Source: Paraburkholderia rhizosphaerae (GTDB lineage Bacteria; Pseudomonadota; Gammaproteobacteria; Burkholderiales; Burkholderiaceae). Taken from it: 64,000 nucleotides of DNA. The position numbers and the translations under genes were made by a program. This document shows positions 41,100 through 49,676 of this stretch, piece by piece. Numbering within the stretch: the first letter of the stretch is position 1; every line of letters begins with the position of its first letter. The stretch is from positions 43,158-107,157 of the forward strand of contig NZ_SORE01000026.1 of the NCBI RefSeq assembly GCF_004366595.1, written 5' to 3'. Below the pieces are notes generated by a model that saw only the letters and a program-made list of their open reading frames with translations, had not been told where the DNA came from and made no database searches.

Positions 41100-42377
41100 A
41101 TGCTCTATCAATTTCATGAATTCCAGCGGGCACTTTTGAGTCCGCTCACCGCCTGGGCACAGGCCGCATCGAAATCGTTCGCGAATCCGGCCAGTCCGCT
41201 TGCGTATGTGCCGGGCGCCACCCGACTATCCGCTGGCTACGAACTGCTGTACCGGCTCGGCAAGGATTATGAGAAGCCCGAGTTCAACCTGCATCAGATC
41301 GTCAAGGACGGCCACAACATTCCGATCGTCGAGCAGACCATCGTCGAAAAGCCGTTTTGCCGGCTGATGCGCTTCAAGCGCTATGCCGACGATTCCGACG
41401 CGGTCGCGCAACTGAAAGACGAACCCGTCGTGCTAGTCTGCGCGCCGCTATCGGGCCACCATTCGACGCTGTTGCGCGACACCGTGCGTACGCTGCTGCA
41501 GGACCACAAGGTGTACATCACCGACTGGATCGACGCACGGATGGTGCCGTTCGAAGACGGTCCGTTCGATCTCGACGACTACATCGCGTATATCCAGGAG
41601 TTCATTCGCCATATCGGCGCGAAGAATCTGCACGTCATTTCGGTCTGCCAGCCGACGGTGCCGGTGCTCGCGGCGATCTCGCTGATGGCGAGCCGCGGCG
41701 AAGAGACGCCGCGCACGATGACGATGATGGGTGGGCCGATCGACGCTCGCAAGAGCCCGACGTCGGTCAACTCGCTCGCGACGCAGCACTCGCTCAACTG
41801 GTTCGAGACGAACGTGATCTACAACGTGCCATCGAACTATCCGGGCGTCGGACGCCGGGTCTATCCGGGCTTCCTGCAGCATGCGGGCTTCGTCGCGATG
41901 AATCCGGAACGGCACGCGGCGTCGCATTGGGATTTCTATCAGAGCCTGCTGCGCGGCGACGAAGAGGATGCCGAAGGACATCGCCGTTTCTACGACGAAT
42001 ACAACGCGGTGCTCGACATGGCCGCCGAATACTATCTTCAGACAATCCAGGTGGTGTTCCAGGAGTTCCGGCTCGCTGAAGGCACATGGGAAGTCGCCGG
42101 CGAACTCGTGCGCCCGCAGGACATTCGCGGCACCGCCCTCTTCACGATCGAAGGCGAACTCGACGATATCTCCGGCAGCGGTCAGACGAAAGCCGCGCAC
42201 GAACTGTGCACCGGCATTCCGGCGAAGCACCGCCGGCATTTCACTGCTGAAAAGTGCGGGCACTACGGCATCTTCTCGGGCCGCCGGTGGCGCACGATCA
42301 TTTATCCGCAAATTCGCGACTTCATTCTCGAACACAACAAGGCGAAAAAGCCCGAGGTGGAACAAGTCGAGGCTTGA
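41100..42377 (+). CDS. phaZ: intracellular polyhydroxyalkanoate depolymerase
   Basis: A 425-residue intracellular PHB depolymerase that mobilises storage polyester to 3-hydroxybutyrate. It follows the Cupriavidus PhaZ1 type: MLYQFHEFQRALLSPLTAWA at the start, and VISVCQPTVPVLAA where Cys183 replaces the usual serine nucleophile. The C-terminal acid/His portion includes GELDDISGSGQTKAAHELC and EKCGHYGIFSG. GGAG is 5-6 bases before the ATG. It ends at a strong bidirectional terminator. Together with scoAB in this window it supports PHB turnover. Confidence 0.95.
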   Translation: MLYQFHEFQRALLSPLTAWAQAASKSFANPASPLAYVPGATRLSAGYELLYRLGKDYEKPEFNLHQIVKDGHNIPIVEQTIVEKPFCRLMRFKRYADDSDAVAQLKDEPVVLVCAPLSGHHSTLLRDTVRTLLQDHKVYITDWIDARMVPFEDGPFDLDDYIAYIQEFIRHIGAKNLHVISVCQPTVPVLAAISLMASRGEETPRTMTMMGGPIDARKSPTSVNSLATQHSLNWFETNVIYNVPSNYPGVGRRVYPGFLQHAGFVAMNPERHAASHWDFYQSLLRGDEEDAEGHRRFYDEYNAVLDMAAEYYLQTIQVVFQEFRLAEGTWEVAGELVRPQDIRGTALFTIEGELDDISGSGQTKAAHELCTGIPAKHRRHFTAEKCGHYGIFSGRRWRTIIYPQIRDFILEHNKAKKPEVEQVEA

Positions 42378-42436
42378 TGCGCGAGGTACAGCGTGCCCCG
42401 CTCGGCGCGCCCCGTCGTACAACTGATGAATAGGAT

Positions 42437-42473
42437 AAACGGCAACGGCCTCGTCATGAGGCCGTTGCCGTTT
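42437..42473. terminator. bidirectional terminator between phaZ and tetR
   Basis: A perfect 16-bp inverted repeat with a 5-base loop, T-rich at both ends, between convergent genes. It is the strongest terminator in the window. Confidence 0.92.
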
Positions 42474-42516
42474 CTATTTGCGCGTCGAGCTACGTGCGCC
42501 GCTTCCCCGGAACCTG

Positions 42517-43149
42517 TTAGCGGCGCAGCAGATACGCAAGCAGAATCTCAGTGTTCATTTGCACGATCTCGCTACGCTCCGCAGCCGAACTGAAATCGCG
42601 CGCAAGCGTTGCTTCAAGCGTGAAACGATTCGACACGATGTAGTAGCCCATGCCGGATAGCGTCACGTAAAAGCGCAGCGGGTCGACATTCGCGCGGAAC
42701 AGTCCCGCGCGCTGACCGCGCTCGAGAATGCCGCCGAGCGTCGCGACGATCGGTGAGATCATTTCGCGGATACGCGTGGACTTCCGCATATACCGCGCCT
42801 CGTGCAGATTTTCGTTATTGATAAGCCGCAGCAGTTCCGGATGATCGCGATAGTAGTCCCACACAAAATGTGCGAGACGCGTGATCGCCTCGACCGGCGC
42901 AATGCCTGCAAGGTCTAGCGTACGCTCGGCTTCGGTGAGTGCGCTGAACGCGTGTTCGAGTACCGCGGTGAAAAGCTGCTCCTTGCTACCGAAGTAGTAA
43001 TAGAGCATGCGTTCATTGGTTTCCGCGCGGCGGGCGATCTGATCGACGCGTGCGCCGAACAACCCACCATTTGCAAACTCCTCGGCCGCCGCGAGCAGGA
43101 TACGGCGACGGGTGCCTTCAGGATCTCTTTTGATTTTCGGCTGATTCAT
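42517..43149 (-). CDS. TetR-family transcriptional regulator
   Basis: A 210-residue TetR-type repressor. The N-terminal helix-turn-helix is clear: EGTRRRILLAAAEEFANGGLFGARVDQIARRAETNERMLYYYFGSKEQLF. The rest is the helical ligand domain, resembling RutR/PhaD-like regulators with HFVWDYYRDHPELLRLINNENLHEARY. The ATG at 43149 fits the family; the frame opens to 43263 with non-family sequence, and the ribosome-binding site is weak. It is convergent with phaZ and divergent from rsxB, so its target is not obvious. Confidence 0.9.
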   Translation of the reverse strand: MNQPKIKRDPEGTRRRILLAAAEEFANGGLFGARVDQIARRAETNERMLYYYFGSKEQLFTAVLEHAFSALTEAERTLDLAGIAPVEAITRLAHFVWDYYRDHPELLRLINNENLHEARYMRKSTRIREMISPIVATLGGILERGQRAGLFRANVDPLRFYVTLSGMGYYIVSNRFTLEATLARDFSSAAERSEIVQMNTEILLAYLLRR

Positions 43150-43679
43150 GGTGGCAAGGTGCTTCGTGAGCCGCGTATTCCGGATCACACCGCCAGCTTC
43201 ATGACCGTGGCTCCTGACACGAAGCGGCATGGCGGCGCTGCGCGGGCTGGTTGGTGGGAACACCCTCCTGCGGTCATTCGTAAAGCGCTTCGATTATGGC
43301 ACATGGTTCGGCAATGGCAACTGGGGAATTCGGCGATAATAGATATTTGGCCAAGCGTTATTACGCGAGCTGCGGCGCAAAGGCGCGTGCGATGCCTGGC
43401 TGGCGTTGCGTGGGTGTGCAGTGTGTCGGTGTGCATTACGTGGTCCGCATGCCGTCATCGAGCTTCGTGATCCGATAGAACGCCGGTCCGCTTGTGGTCT
43501 CGAGCGTTGCATCGTCCGACAGAGCGCCGCCCGACCGATCGCGGCTCGACACATCGGCGTCCGACGCATGGGCGCCCCGCGGAAACAACGCACCAAACCC
43601 GCCCCGATCCGCATGACCTTGGCGTGCCGCCATCGCCATCGACGAATCGAAGCAAGCAGAAAGTCCCGACCTCGTCACC
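43150..43679. other. divergent intergenic region tetR / rsxB
   Basis: About 530 bp. Open frames on both strands look like antisense or random GC-rich translation (Arg/Ala/Ser-rich, no family). It should hold the tetR and rsxB promoters. No clear hairpin or repeat was found. Confidence 0.45.
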
Positions 43680-44693
43680 GTGACCGATTCGAAAACACTC
43701 GCGAAAACACTCGCAGACCGCATCGAAGATCTGCTGCCGCAGACGCAATGCACGAAGTGCGGCTACAACGGTTGCCGCCCGTATGCGCAAGCCATTGCGC
43801 AAGGCAGCGCGAACTACAACCAGTGCCCTCCGGGCGGCGCGCAAGGCATCGCGCGGCTCGCCGCGCTGCTCGGCAAGCCGGTGATTCCGCTGAACCCGGA
43901 CAATGGCGTCGAGCGCCCGAGGCCGGTCGCGTTTATCGATGAGAACCTGTGTATCGGCTGCACGCTATGCATGCAGGCGTGCCCGGTCGACGCGATCGTC
44001 GGCGCGGCAAAACAGATGCACACGATGGTCGCCGAGCTTTGCACCGGGTGCGATCTATGCGTGCCCCCCTGCCCGGTCGATTGCATCGCGATGATCCCTG
44101 TCACCGGCGACGCAACCGGCTGGGACGCGTGGAGCCAGCAGCAGGCCGATGCCGCGCGCGAGCGTTATCACCGGCGCAGCGCGCGTCTCGATCATGAACG
44201 TGAAGCAGCCGAAGCGCGCGCGGCGGCACGGCGGTCGGCGGCCGGCAGTGCAGTAGCGGGCGGTGCTGAGGCCACGGGCGCCGCCGCGGCGCCCGCGAGC
44301 GCATCGCAGACGGGTCCCGGCGCGGCGGCGAGCCGGTCCGCTGCCGTCGATGACGCTGAAGCGAAGAAACGCGCGATCATCCAGGCCGCACTCGAGCGCG
44401 CGCGCAAGAAGAAGGAACAGACGTCAGCGCAAGGCCAAGGTCCGCAAAACACGACGAACGTCAGCGCCGACGTGCAGGCGCAAATCGACGCGGCAGAGGC
44501 GCGCCGCCGGCGTCTGGGCATCCACGACAAAAACAGCGCGCAAGCGACGAATGACCCATCGCAGGCGCACCCGGCACGCGATGCGGCCACATCGCGCGGC
44601 GCGACCGAAGCCGGGCGCGCAAGCGGCAACCCCGACGACGATCACGAAGACGACGCGAGCCACGCCCCCGACCACGCCAACCCGAAGCGCTAA
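43680..44693 (+). CDS. rsxB: RnfB/RsxB-type ferredoxin subunit
   Basis: A 337-residue iron-sulfur protein. The N-terminal Fe-S domain reads IEDLLPQTQCTKCGYNGCRPYAQAIAQG. Two 4Fe-4S ferredoxin motifs follow: CIGCTLCMQACPVDAI and CTGCDLCVPPCPVDCI (about 100-140). The last about 180 residues are a charged Ala/Arg/Lys/Glu-rich tail. The membrane anchor of classical RnfB is absent. The start is GTG at 43680 with no strong Shine-Dalgarno. No other rnf/rsx gene follows; nth is next, as in the E. coli rsx-nth cluster. It may serve as an electron carrier for Nth or other Fe-S proteins. Confidence 0.9.
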   Translation: MTDSKTLAKTLADRIEDLLPQTQCTKCGYNGCRPYAQAIAQGSANYNQCPPGGAQGIARLAALLGKPVIPLNPDNGVERPRPVAFIDENLCIGCTLCMQACPVDAIVGAAKQMHTMVAELCTGCDLCVPPCPVDCIAMIPVTGDATGWDAWSQQQADAARERYHRRSARLDHEREAAEARAAARRSAAGSAVAGGAEATGAAAAPASASQTGPGAAASRSAAVDDAEAKKRAIIQAALERARKKKEQTSAQGQGPQNTTNVSADVQAQIDAAEARRRRLGIHDKNSAQATNDPSQAHPARDAATSRGATEAGRASGNPDDDHEDDASHAPDHANPKR

Positions 44694-44725
44694 AGCGCCG
44701 ACCTTTTCCGCATGAACGCGAACGC

Positions 44726-45370
44726 ATGAACGCGAACAAACGCCGCGCGATCTTCGAGACGCTGCATAGCCTGAATCCGCATCCGACGACCGAACTCGAG
44801 TACACGACGCCGTTCGAACTGCTGATCGCCGTGATGCTGTCCGCGCAAGCCACCGACGTGTCGGTTAACAAGGCGATGCGCAAGATGTTTCCAGTCGCCA
44901 ATACGCCTCAGCAGATCGTGAAGCTGGGCGAAGCAGGCGTCGCCGAATACATCAGGACGATCGGTCTGTACCGGACCAAAGCGAAAAACGTGGTCGCCGC
45001 GTGCCAGATTCTGCTCGACCAGTACGGCGGCGAGGTGCCCGCCGACCGCGAAGCGCTTGAAGGTCTGCCAGGCGTCGGCCGCAAGACTGCGAACGTCGTG
45101 TTGAACACCGCGTTCGGCCATCCGACGATAGCCATCGACACCCATATCTTTCGGGTTGCGAATCGAACCGGTCTTGCACCGGGCAAGGACGTGCGCGCGG
45201 TCGAAGCGGCGCTCGAAAAATTCACCCCGGCCGAGTTCCGGCACGATGCGCATCACTGGCTGATCCTGCATGGCCGCTACGTTTGCAAGGCACGCCGTCC
45301 AGAATGCTGGCATTGCGTGATCGAGCCGCTTTGCGAATTCAGGCAGAAGACGCCGCCGCCCGAACTGTGA
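44726..45370 (+). CDS. nth: endonuclease III
   Basis: A 214-residue DNA glycosylase/AP lyase for oxidised pyrimidines. The helix-hairpin-helix LEGLPGVGRKTANVVLN places catalytic Lys120 and the DTHIFRVANR block gives Asp138, the same numbers as in E. coli Nth. The C-terminal 4Fe-4S loop C-x6-C-x2-C-x5-C (CKARRPECWHCVIEPLC) is intact. It starts 32 bp after rsxB, so the two are likely one operon. An earlier similar ATG (44705 region) is out of the natural start position. Confidence 0.97.
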   Translation: MNANKRRAIFETLHSLNPHPTTELEYTTPFELLIAVMLSAQATDVSVNKAMRKMFPVANTPQQIVKLGEAGVAEYIRTIGLYRTKAKNVVAACQILLDQYGGEVPADREALEGLPGVGRKTANVVLNTAFGHPTIAIDTHIFRVANRTGLAPGKDVRAVEAALEKFTPAEFRHDAHHWLILHGRYVCKARRPECWHCVIEPLCEFRQKTPPPEL

Positions 45371-45558
45371 TCGCGCCTGCGTGCCGCGCGGCGCAGCAAG
45401 GCATTCGAGCGGCGGCGCGTGAAGACGCGGCAGCGTAAAATGTCAGATCTCGTCGTCCGGCGGCGTCGCGTCGTCGCCCGTCGCGTTACGCCGCCGCAAT
45501 GCAGCGCTTTGCGCCAACCAAGCCCCTATTCCGCTTCCTGCCGCCTTCACCACTGCCG

Positions 45559-45993
45559 ATGTTCAATCCCAGCCGCGACGAAGTCCGACGTTTTTTCACC
45601 GACACCTGGCGCAAACAGCGCGCGGGCGAAATCCTGACACCGCTTGAATCGATCGCGGCGGACTGGATTGTCGAACATCCGGAATACCAGGCCGACCTGA
45701 CCGACCCTGAAGCCGCCACCACGCAGGACTATTCGCCCGAGCGTGGCAAGACGAATCCGTTTTTGCATCTGTCGATGCATCTGGCGATCAGCGAGCAACT
45801 GTCGATCGACCAGCCTCCCGGCATTCGCGCGGCGCATGAGCGGCTGGTGGCGCGGCTCGGTTCGACCCATGACGCGCAGCACGCGATCATGGAGTGCCTC
45901 GGCGAGACGATCTGGGAAGCGCAGCGGACCAACACGCCACCCGATACGGACGCGTATCTGCAGCGAATCGAGCGTCGCGCTTCGCGGGACTGA
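45559..45993 (+). CDS. DUF1841 family protein
   Basis: A 144-residue soluble protein of the DUF1841 family, common in beta- and gammaproteobacteria. Signs are MFNPSRDEVRRFFTDTWRKQ at the start, LTPLESIAADWIVEHPEY, NPFLHLSMHLAISEQLSIDQPPGIR and HAIMECLGETIWEAQR. The ATG at 45559 starts the conserved protein; the frame opens 20 codons earlier with a Pro-rich piece not found in the family. It lies about 190 bp after nth. No function is known. Confidence 0.85.
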   Translation: MFNPSRDEVRRFFTDTWRKQRAGEILTPLESIAADWIVEHPEYQADLTDPEAATTQDYSPERGKTNPFLHLSMHLAISEQLSIDQPPGIRAAHERLVARLGSTHDAQHAIMECLGETIWEAQRTNTPPDTDAYLQRIERRASRD

Positions 45994-46077
45994 TCGCGAG
46001 ACTGGTCACGCGCGCGACCCTCTCACGGCCAGATCCCGCGCGATCCACGTAGCCGCGCCAGACATGCGCACCAAAAC

Positions 46078-46103
46078 AAACACCCCGCCGCAGCGGGGTG
46101 TTT
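46078..46103. terminator. bidirectional terminator DUF1841 / cytochrome c
   Basis: A perfect 11-bp inverted repeat with a 4-base loop and A/T ends between convergent genes. Confidence 0.9.
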
Positions 46104-46155
46104 TCGTATTCGCGTTCGGATTCGTCGAGCTGGTGAGCCAACGCTGACCCGGCGA

Positions 46156-46542
46156 TTACTTTTTCTCGACCAAATCGCCCTTCAGTGATTCGATATACGC
46201 GGCGATATCCTTCATATCGTTCAGCGACAGGCTCTGCACCTGCGCCTGCATGATCGGATTGTTTCGGCCGAGCTGCGGGTTACCGGTGCCCATCTGGTAC
46301 TGGCGCATCGCCCAGAAGAGATAGTCGGCGTGCTGCCCCGCGAGCTTCGGATATTCCGGGCTCACCGGGTTGTTCAGCTTCGAACCGTGGCAGGCCGCGC
46401 AGTTATGGCTTTCGACCAGGTTCTTGCCGTTGTCCGCATCGGCCGCGTACGCCGCATCCGAGGCGACGGCGAACCCGGCCAGCGCGAACGACGCGCATGC
46501 AATCTTGAATATCGTGTGGAGGACGTGTGGGTGCTTCTTCAT
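46156..46542 (-). CDS. small periplasmic c-type cytochrome (c553/c4-like)
   Basis: A 128-residue class I cytochrome c. The signal peptide (about 1-34) ends in AAYA|ADADNG. The single haem site is CAACH (Cys48, Cys51, His52), and Met98 in NNPIMQAQ is the probable axial ligand, with YPKLAGQHADYL between as in cytochrome c4/c553 domains. It carries electrons in the periplasm, probably between the bc1 complex and a terminal oxidase. It lies about 60 bp after a second small cytochrome on the same strand. Confidence 0.93.
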   Translation of the reverse strand: MKKHPHVLHTIFKIACASFALAGFAVASDAAYAADADNGKNLVESHNCAACHGSKLNNPVSPEYPKLAGQHADYLFWAMRQYQMGTGNPQLGRNNPIMQAQVQSLSLNDMKDIAAYIESLKGDLVEKK

Positions 46543-46603
46543 GAATTCTCCTGGCCCGCGTGGCGGAATGACCGAGCGACTGTGCTAAAGAAAGCGCGGC
46601 CGG

Positions 46604-46972
46604 TCATTTGTCGGGGTTGTTCTTCGAAGTGGGAGTTTGCGCCGCGTAGTACGCGGCGATATCCGCGATGTCCTGGTCCGACAGCGAGCTCGCGATCGCG
46701 TGCATCGTGGCGAAGTGGCGGTCGCCCTTCCGGTACGCCTGCAGCGCGTTGATCAGATACGCTGCGTTCTGGCCGCCGAGGATCGGTACCCGATACACCT
46801 CCGGGTAGGCCGTCCGGTAGTCGGGAATACCGTGGCAGCCGATACACATCGCGACCTTGCCCTGGCCCGCTTTCGCGTTGCCGACGACATCCGCTGCGTA
46901 TGCATTGGCCGCAAGGCCCGCCATGCACGACAGCGCTGCGATCACGACGTGTTTGCCGACGAATTTTTTCAT
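46604..46972 (-). CDS. small periplasmic c-type cytochrome
   Basis: A 122-residue class I cytochrome c with a signal peptide ending near AYA|ADVVGN. The haem site is CIGCH (Cys43, Cys46, His47), followed by VPILGGQNAAYLINALQAYRKG and FATMHAIAS with the likely Met ligand. The ATG at 46972 has AAGAG upstream; open frame beyond it is not coding. With the next gene it makes a tandem of single-haem cytochromes, resembling a di-haem cytochrome c4 split into two proteins. Confidence 0.93.
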   Translation of the reverse strand: MKKFVGKHVVIAALSCMAGLAANAYAADVVGNAKAGQGKVAMCIGCHGIPDYRTAYPEVYRVPILGGQNAAYLINALQAYRKGDRHFATMHAIASSLSDQDIADIAAYYAAQTPTSKNNPDK

Positions 46973-47406
46973 AGCTCTTGTAACCTGGCTTGAGGGGAAA
47001 CGGCACAAAAACGAGGGCACAAAAAACGAAAGACCATGCGCGGGATGGCACCGCAAACATGCGGCGCGCCACGCGCAAGCCCCGAATCATGGCCTCAAAA
47101 ACGGGCGCTCAAAAAAGCGGCGACCCGCGCCGTCTTTTTTTGCTAATCGCCACGCAGGCCAAAAAAATCGGCCCAATTGTACCAAGACGCCGCGCCGGGC
47201 GTCCACCGGACGGGCTGCGACGGCCAGGTCCGCGGCTTGCGCGTCGCGTCGCCCGGCAAGGGGGCGGCGCACGGCCTTCTGGCCAGACCCGCCCGACACG
47301 CTCGCGACCCGCCCGCCGCGATGCCGCCGACGACGCCAGGCCGCAGCGTCGAGGCTACCAGCCCATCTGCCTTATACTGGGATTTTCCCCGAACGAGCGT
47401 CCTGCC
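46973..47406. other. divergent intergenic region cytochromes / MoxR
   Basis: About 430 bp between divergent genes. It holds a terminator-like hairpin at 47111-47141 that neither gene needs, a TATACT sequence at 47373 that may be the MoxR gene's -10, and no supported ORF. Confidence 0.45.
47111..47141. terminator. terminator-like hairpin between divergent genes
   Basis: A six-pair GC stem (one G-T pair) with a 5-base loop is flanked by six A and seven T, so it reads as an intrinsic terminator in both directions. No annotated gene ends near it. Confidence 0.6.
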
Positions 47407-48249
47407 ATGCGTTTCGAAGGCTCCTCGCAATACGTCGCCACCGACGACCTGAAGCTCGCGGTCAACGCGGCGATGACGTTGAAGCGCCCGCTCCTGATCA
47501 AGGGCGAGCCCGGCACCGGCAAGACCATGCTCGCGGAGGAAGTGGCGGCCGCGCTCGACATGCCGCTGCTGCAGTGGCATATCAAGTCGACGACCAAAGC
47601 GCAGCAAGGTCTGTACGAATACGACGCGGTGTCGCGGCTGCGCGATTCGCAGCTCGGTGACGAGCGCGTAAAGGACATTCGCAATTACATCGTGAAAGGT
47701 GTGTTGTGGCAGGCGTTTGAGTCGAACCAGCAAACGGTGTTGCTGATCGACGAAATCGACAAGGCCGACATCGAGTTCCCGAACGATCTGCTGCGTGAGC
47801 TCGACCGGATGGAGTTCTACGTGTACGAGACGCGCGAGCTCGTGAAGGCGAAGCAGCGTCCGCTCGTGATCATCACGTCGAACAACGAAAAGGAATTGCC
47901 GGACGCGTTCCTGCGCCGCTGTTTCTTCCATTACATCAAGTTCCCCGACCCGTCGACGATGCAGCAGATCGTCGAAGTCCACTACCCGGGCATCAAGCAG
48001 GTGCTGCTGCGCGCGGCGCTCGAAAGTTTTTACGAATTGCGCAACGTGTCGGGCCTGAAGAAAAAACCGTCGACGTCCGAACTGCTCGATTGGCTCAAGC
48101 TGCTGCTCGCCGAGGACATTCCGCCCGAAGCGCTGCGTTCGAGCGATCACAAGCAGATCGTGCCGCCGCTGGCTGGCGCGCTGCTGAAAAACGAGCAGGA
48201 CGTATCGCTATTCGAGCGTCTGGTCGCGATGAACCGGAATAACCGGTAA
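47407..48249 (+). CDS. MoxR-family AAA+ ATPase
   Basis: A 280-residue AAA+ chaperone-like ATPase. Walker A is GEPGTGKT (33-40), Walker B VLLIDEIDKADIEFPNDLL (about 111-129), and sensor 1 is in VIITSNNEKELPDAFLRRC. The ATG at 47407 starts the protein. The partner VWA protein follows 31 bp later, the usual MoxR-VWA pair, in which the ATPase remodels or activates a target bound through the VWA subunit. The client protein is unknown; such pairs often insert metal cofactors into oxidoreductases. Confidence 0.93.
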   Translation: MRFEGSSQYVATDDLKLAVNAAMTLKRPLLIKGEPGTGKTMLAEEVAAALDMPLLQWHIKSTTKAQQGLYEYDAVSRLRDSQLGDERVKDIRNYIVKGVLWQAFESNQQTVLLIDEIDKADIEFPNDLLRELDRMEFYVYETRELVKAKQRPLVIITSNNEKELPDAFLRRCFFHYIKFPDPSTMQQIVEVHYPGIKQVLLRAALESFYELRNVSGLKKKPSTSELLDWLKLLLAEDIPPEALRSSDHKQIVPPLAGALLKNEQDVSLFERLVAMNRNNR

Positions 48250-48280
48250 GCGCGCACGCTCGCCCTGCGGAGAACCCGGC

Positions 48281-49456
48281 ATGCTGATCGACTTCTTCTA
48301 CACGCTGCGCGCCGCGAAGCTGCCGGTTTCGGTGAAGGAATATCTGACGCTGCTCGAGGCACTGAAAGCGAACGTGATCGAGCCGTCGCTCGACGAGTTT
48401 TACTATCTGTCGCGGCTGACCCTCGTCAAGGACGAGCAGTATTTCGACAGGTTCGACCAGGCATTCGGCGAGTATTTCAACGGCATCGGCGACACCGCGA
48501 CGCTCGCGCTCGATCTGCCCGACGACTGGCTCGCGAAGAAACTGCAGCGCGATCTGACGCCCGAGGAAAAGGCGCGCATCGAAGCGCTCGGCGGCCTCGA
48601 CAAGCTGCTGGAACGCCTGAAAGAAGTGTTCGACGAGCAGAAAGGCCGTCACGAAGGCGGTAGCAAATGGATCGGCACCGGCGGCACGTCGCCGTTCGGC
48701 AACGGCGGCTACAACCCGGAAGGCATCCGCATCGGCGGCGACACGGCGGGCAATCGCAGCGCGGTCAAGGTGTGGGACGCGCGCGCCTACCGCGACTATG
48801 ACGATCAGGTCGAAATCGGCACGCGCAATATCAAGGTCGCACTGCGGCGGCTGCGCCGTTTCGCGCGCGAAGGCGCCGCGCAAGAGCTCGACCTGCCCGA
48901 CACGATCCGCAGCACGGCCGCGAACGCCGGCTGGCTCGACCTGAAGATGGTGCCGGAGCGCCACAACAACGTGAAGGTGCTGATGCTGCTCGACGTGGGC
49001 GGCTCGATGGACGATCACATCAAGCGCACCGAAGAACTCTTTTCGGCCGCGAAGGTCGAGTTCAAGCACCTCGAGTTCTACTACTTTCACAACTGCGTGT
49101 ACGACTTCCTGTGGAAGAACAATCGGCGCCGCCACACCGAGCGCACGCCGACGTGGGACGTGTTGCACAAGTTCACCGCCGACTACAAGCTGATCTTCGT
49201 CGGCGACGCGACGATGAGTCCGTACGAGGTGCTGCAGCCGGGCGGCTCGGTCGAATACAACAATCGCGAACCGGGTGCGGTCTGGTTGCGCCGCCTCGCC
49301 GACCATTTCCCGCGCTTCGCGTGGCTCAATCCGGAACCGGAAGCGCTGTGGGAGTACCGGCAGTCGGTCTCGGTAATTCGCGAGGTGCTGGGTCACCGGA
49401 TGTATCCGCTGACGCTCGCGGGACTCGAAACGGCGATGCGCGTGCTGAGCAAATAA
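48281..49456 (+). CDS. VWA-domain protein (CoxE-like)
   Basis: A 391-residue partner of the MoxR ATPase. The N-terminal helical part starts MLIDFFYTLRAAKLPVSVKEYLTLLEAL. A charged middle (about 120-200) leads to a C-terminal VWA domain with the metal site DVGGSMDDH (Asp-x-Gly-x-Ser) near residue 238 and the FVGDATMSPYE segment. It has no signal peptide and acts in the cytosol. CoxE-type proteins help mature molybdenum CO dehydrogenase, but no such enzyme is encoded here. Confidence 0.92.
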   Translation: MLIDFFYTLRAAKLPVSVKEYLTLLEALKANVIEPSLDEFYYLSRLTLVKDEQYFDRFDQAFGEYFNGIGDTATLALDLPDDWLAKKLQRDLTPEEKARIEALGGLDKLLERLKEVFDEQKGRHEGGSKWIGTGGTSPFGNGGYNPEGIRIGGDTAGNRSAVKVWDARAYRDYDDQVEIGTRNIKVALRRLRRFAREGAAQELDLPDTIRSTAANAGWLDLKMVPERHNNVKVLMLLDVGGSMDDHIKRTEELFSAAKVEFKHLEFYYFHNCVYDFLWKNNRRRHTERTPTWDVLHKFTADYKLIFVGDATMSPYEVLQPGGSVEYNNREPGAVWLRRLADHFPRFAWLNPEPEALWEYRQSVSVIREVLGHRMYPLTLAGLETAMRVLSK

Positions 49457-49676
49457 CGCGGCGGGCCGTCCTGCGGGGGCAAAACGCAGAAGGTCATGAT
49501 CAAGGACAAGCTCACCTCACGGCGGATATTCGCCGCGACGCCCCTCCCCGCCCCCCTCCCAAGCACTCATCCCCGGCTCAATTCCCACAAACCCTGCCAA
49601 ATGCGGCAGAATGCCGCAGCAATTCGCGTGAATCCGTACCAATCACGCAACAAAAGGCATTGGAGACACCATCCGC

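Noticed and set aside
43436..43844. Minus-strand frames between tetR and rsxB
   Set aside because: Low-complexity Arg/Ser/Ala sequence, overlapping the rsxB start on the opposite strand, no ribosome-binding site.
46990..47406. In-frame N-terminal extension of the MoxR ATPase
   Set aside because: It is Arg/Lys-rich with no MoxR similarity, passes through a terminator-like hairpin, and the conserved protein starts at 47407.
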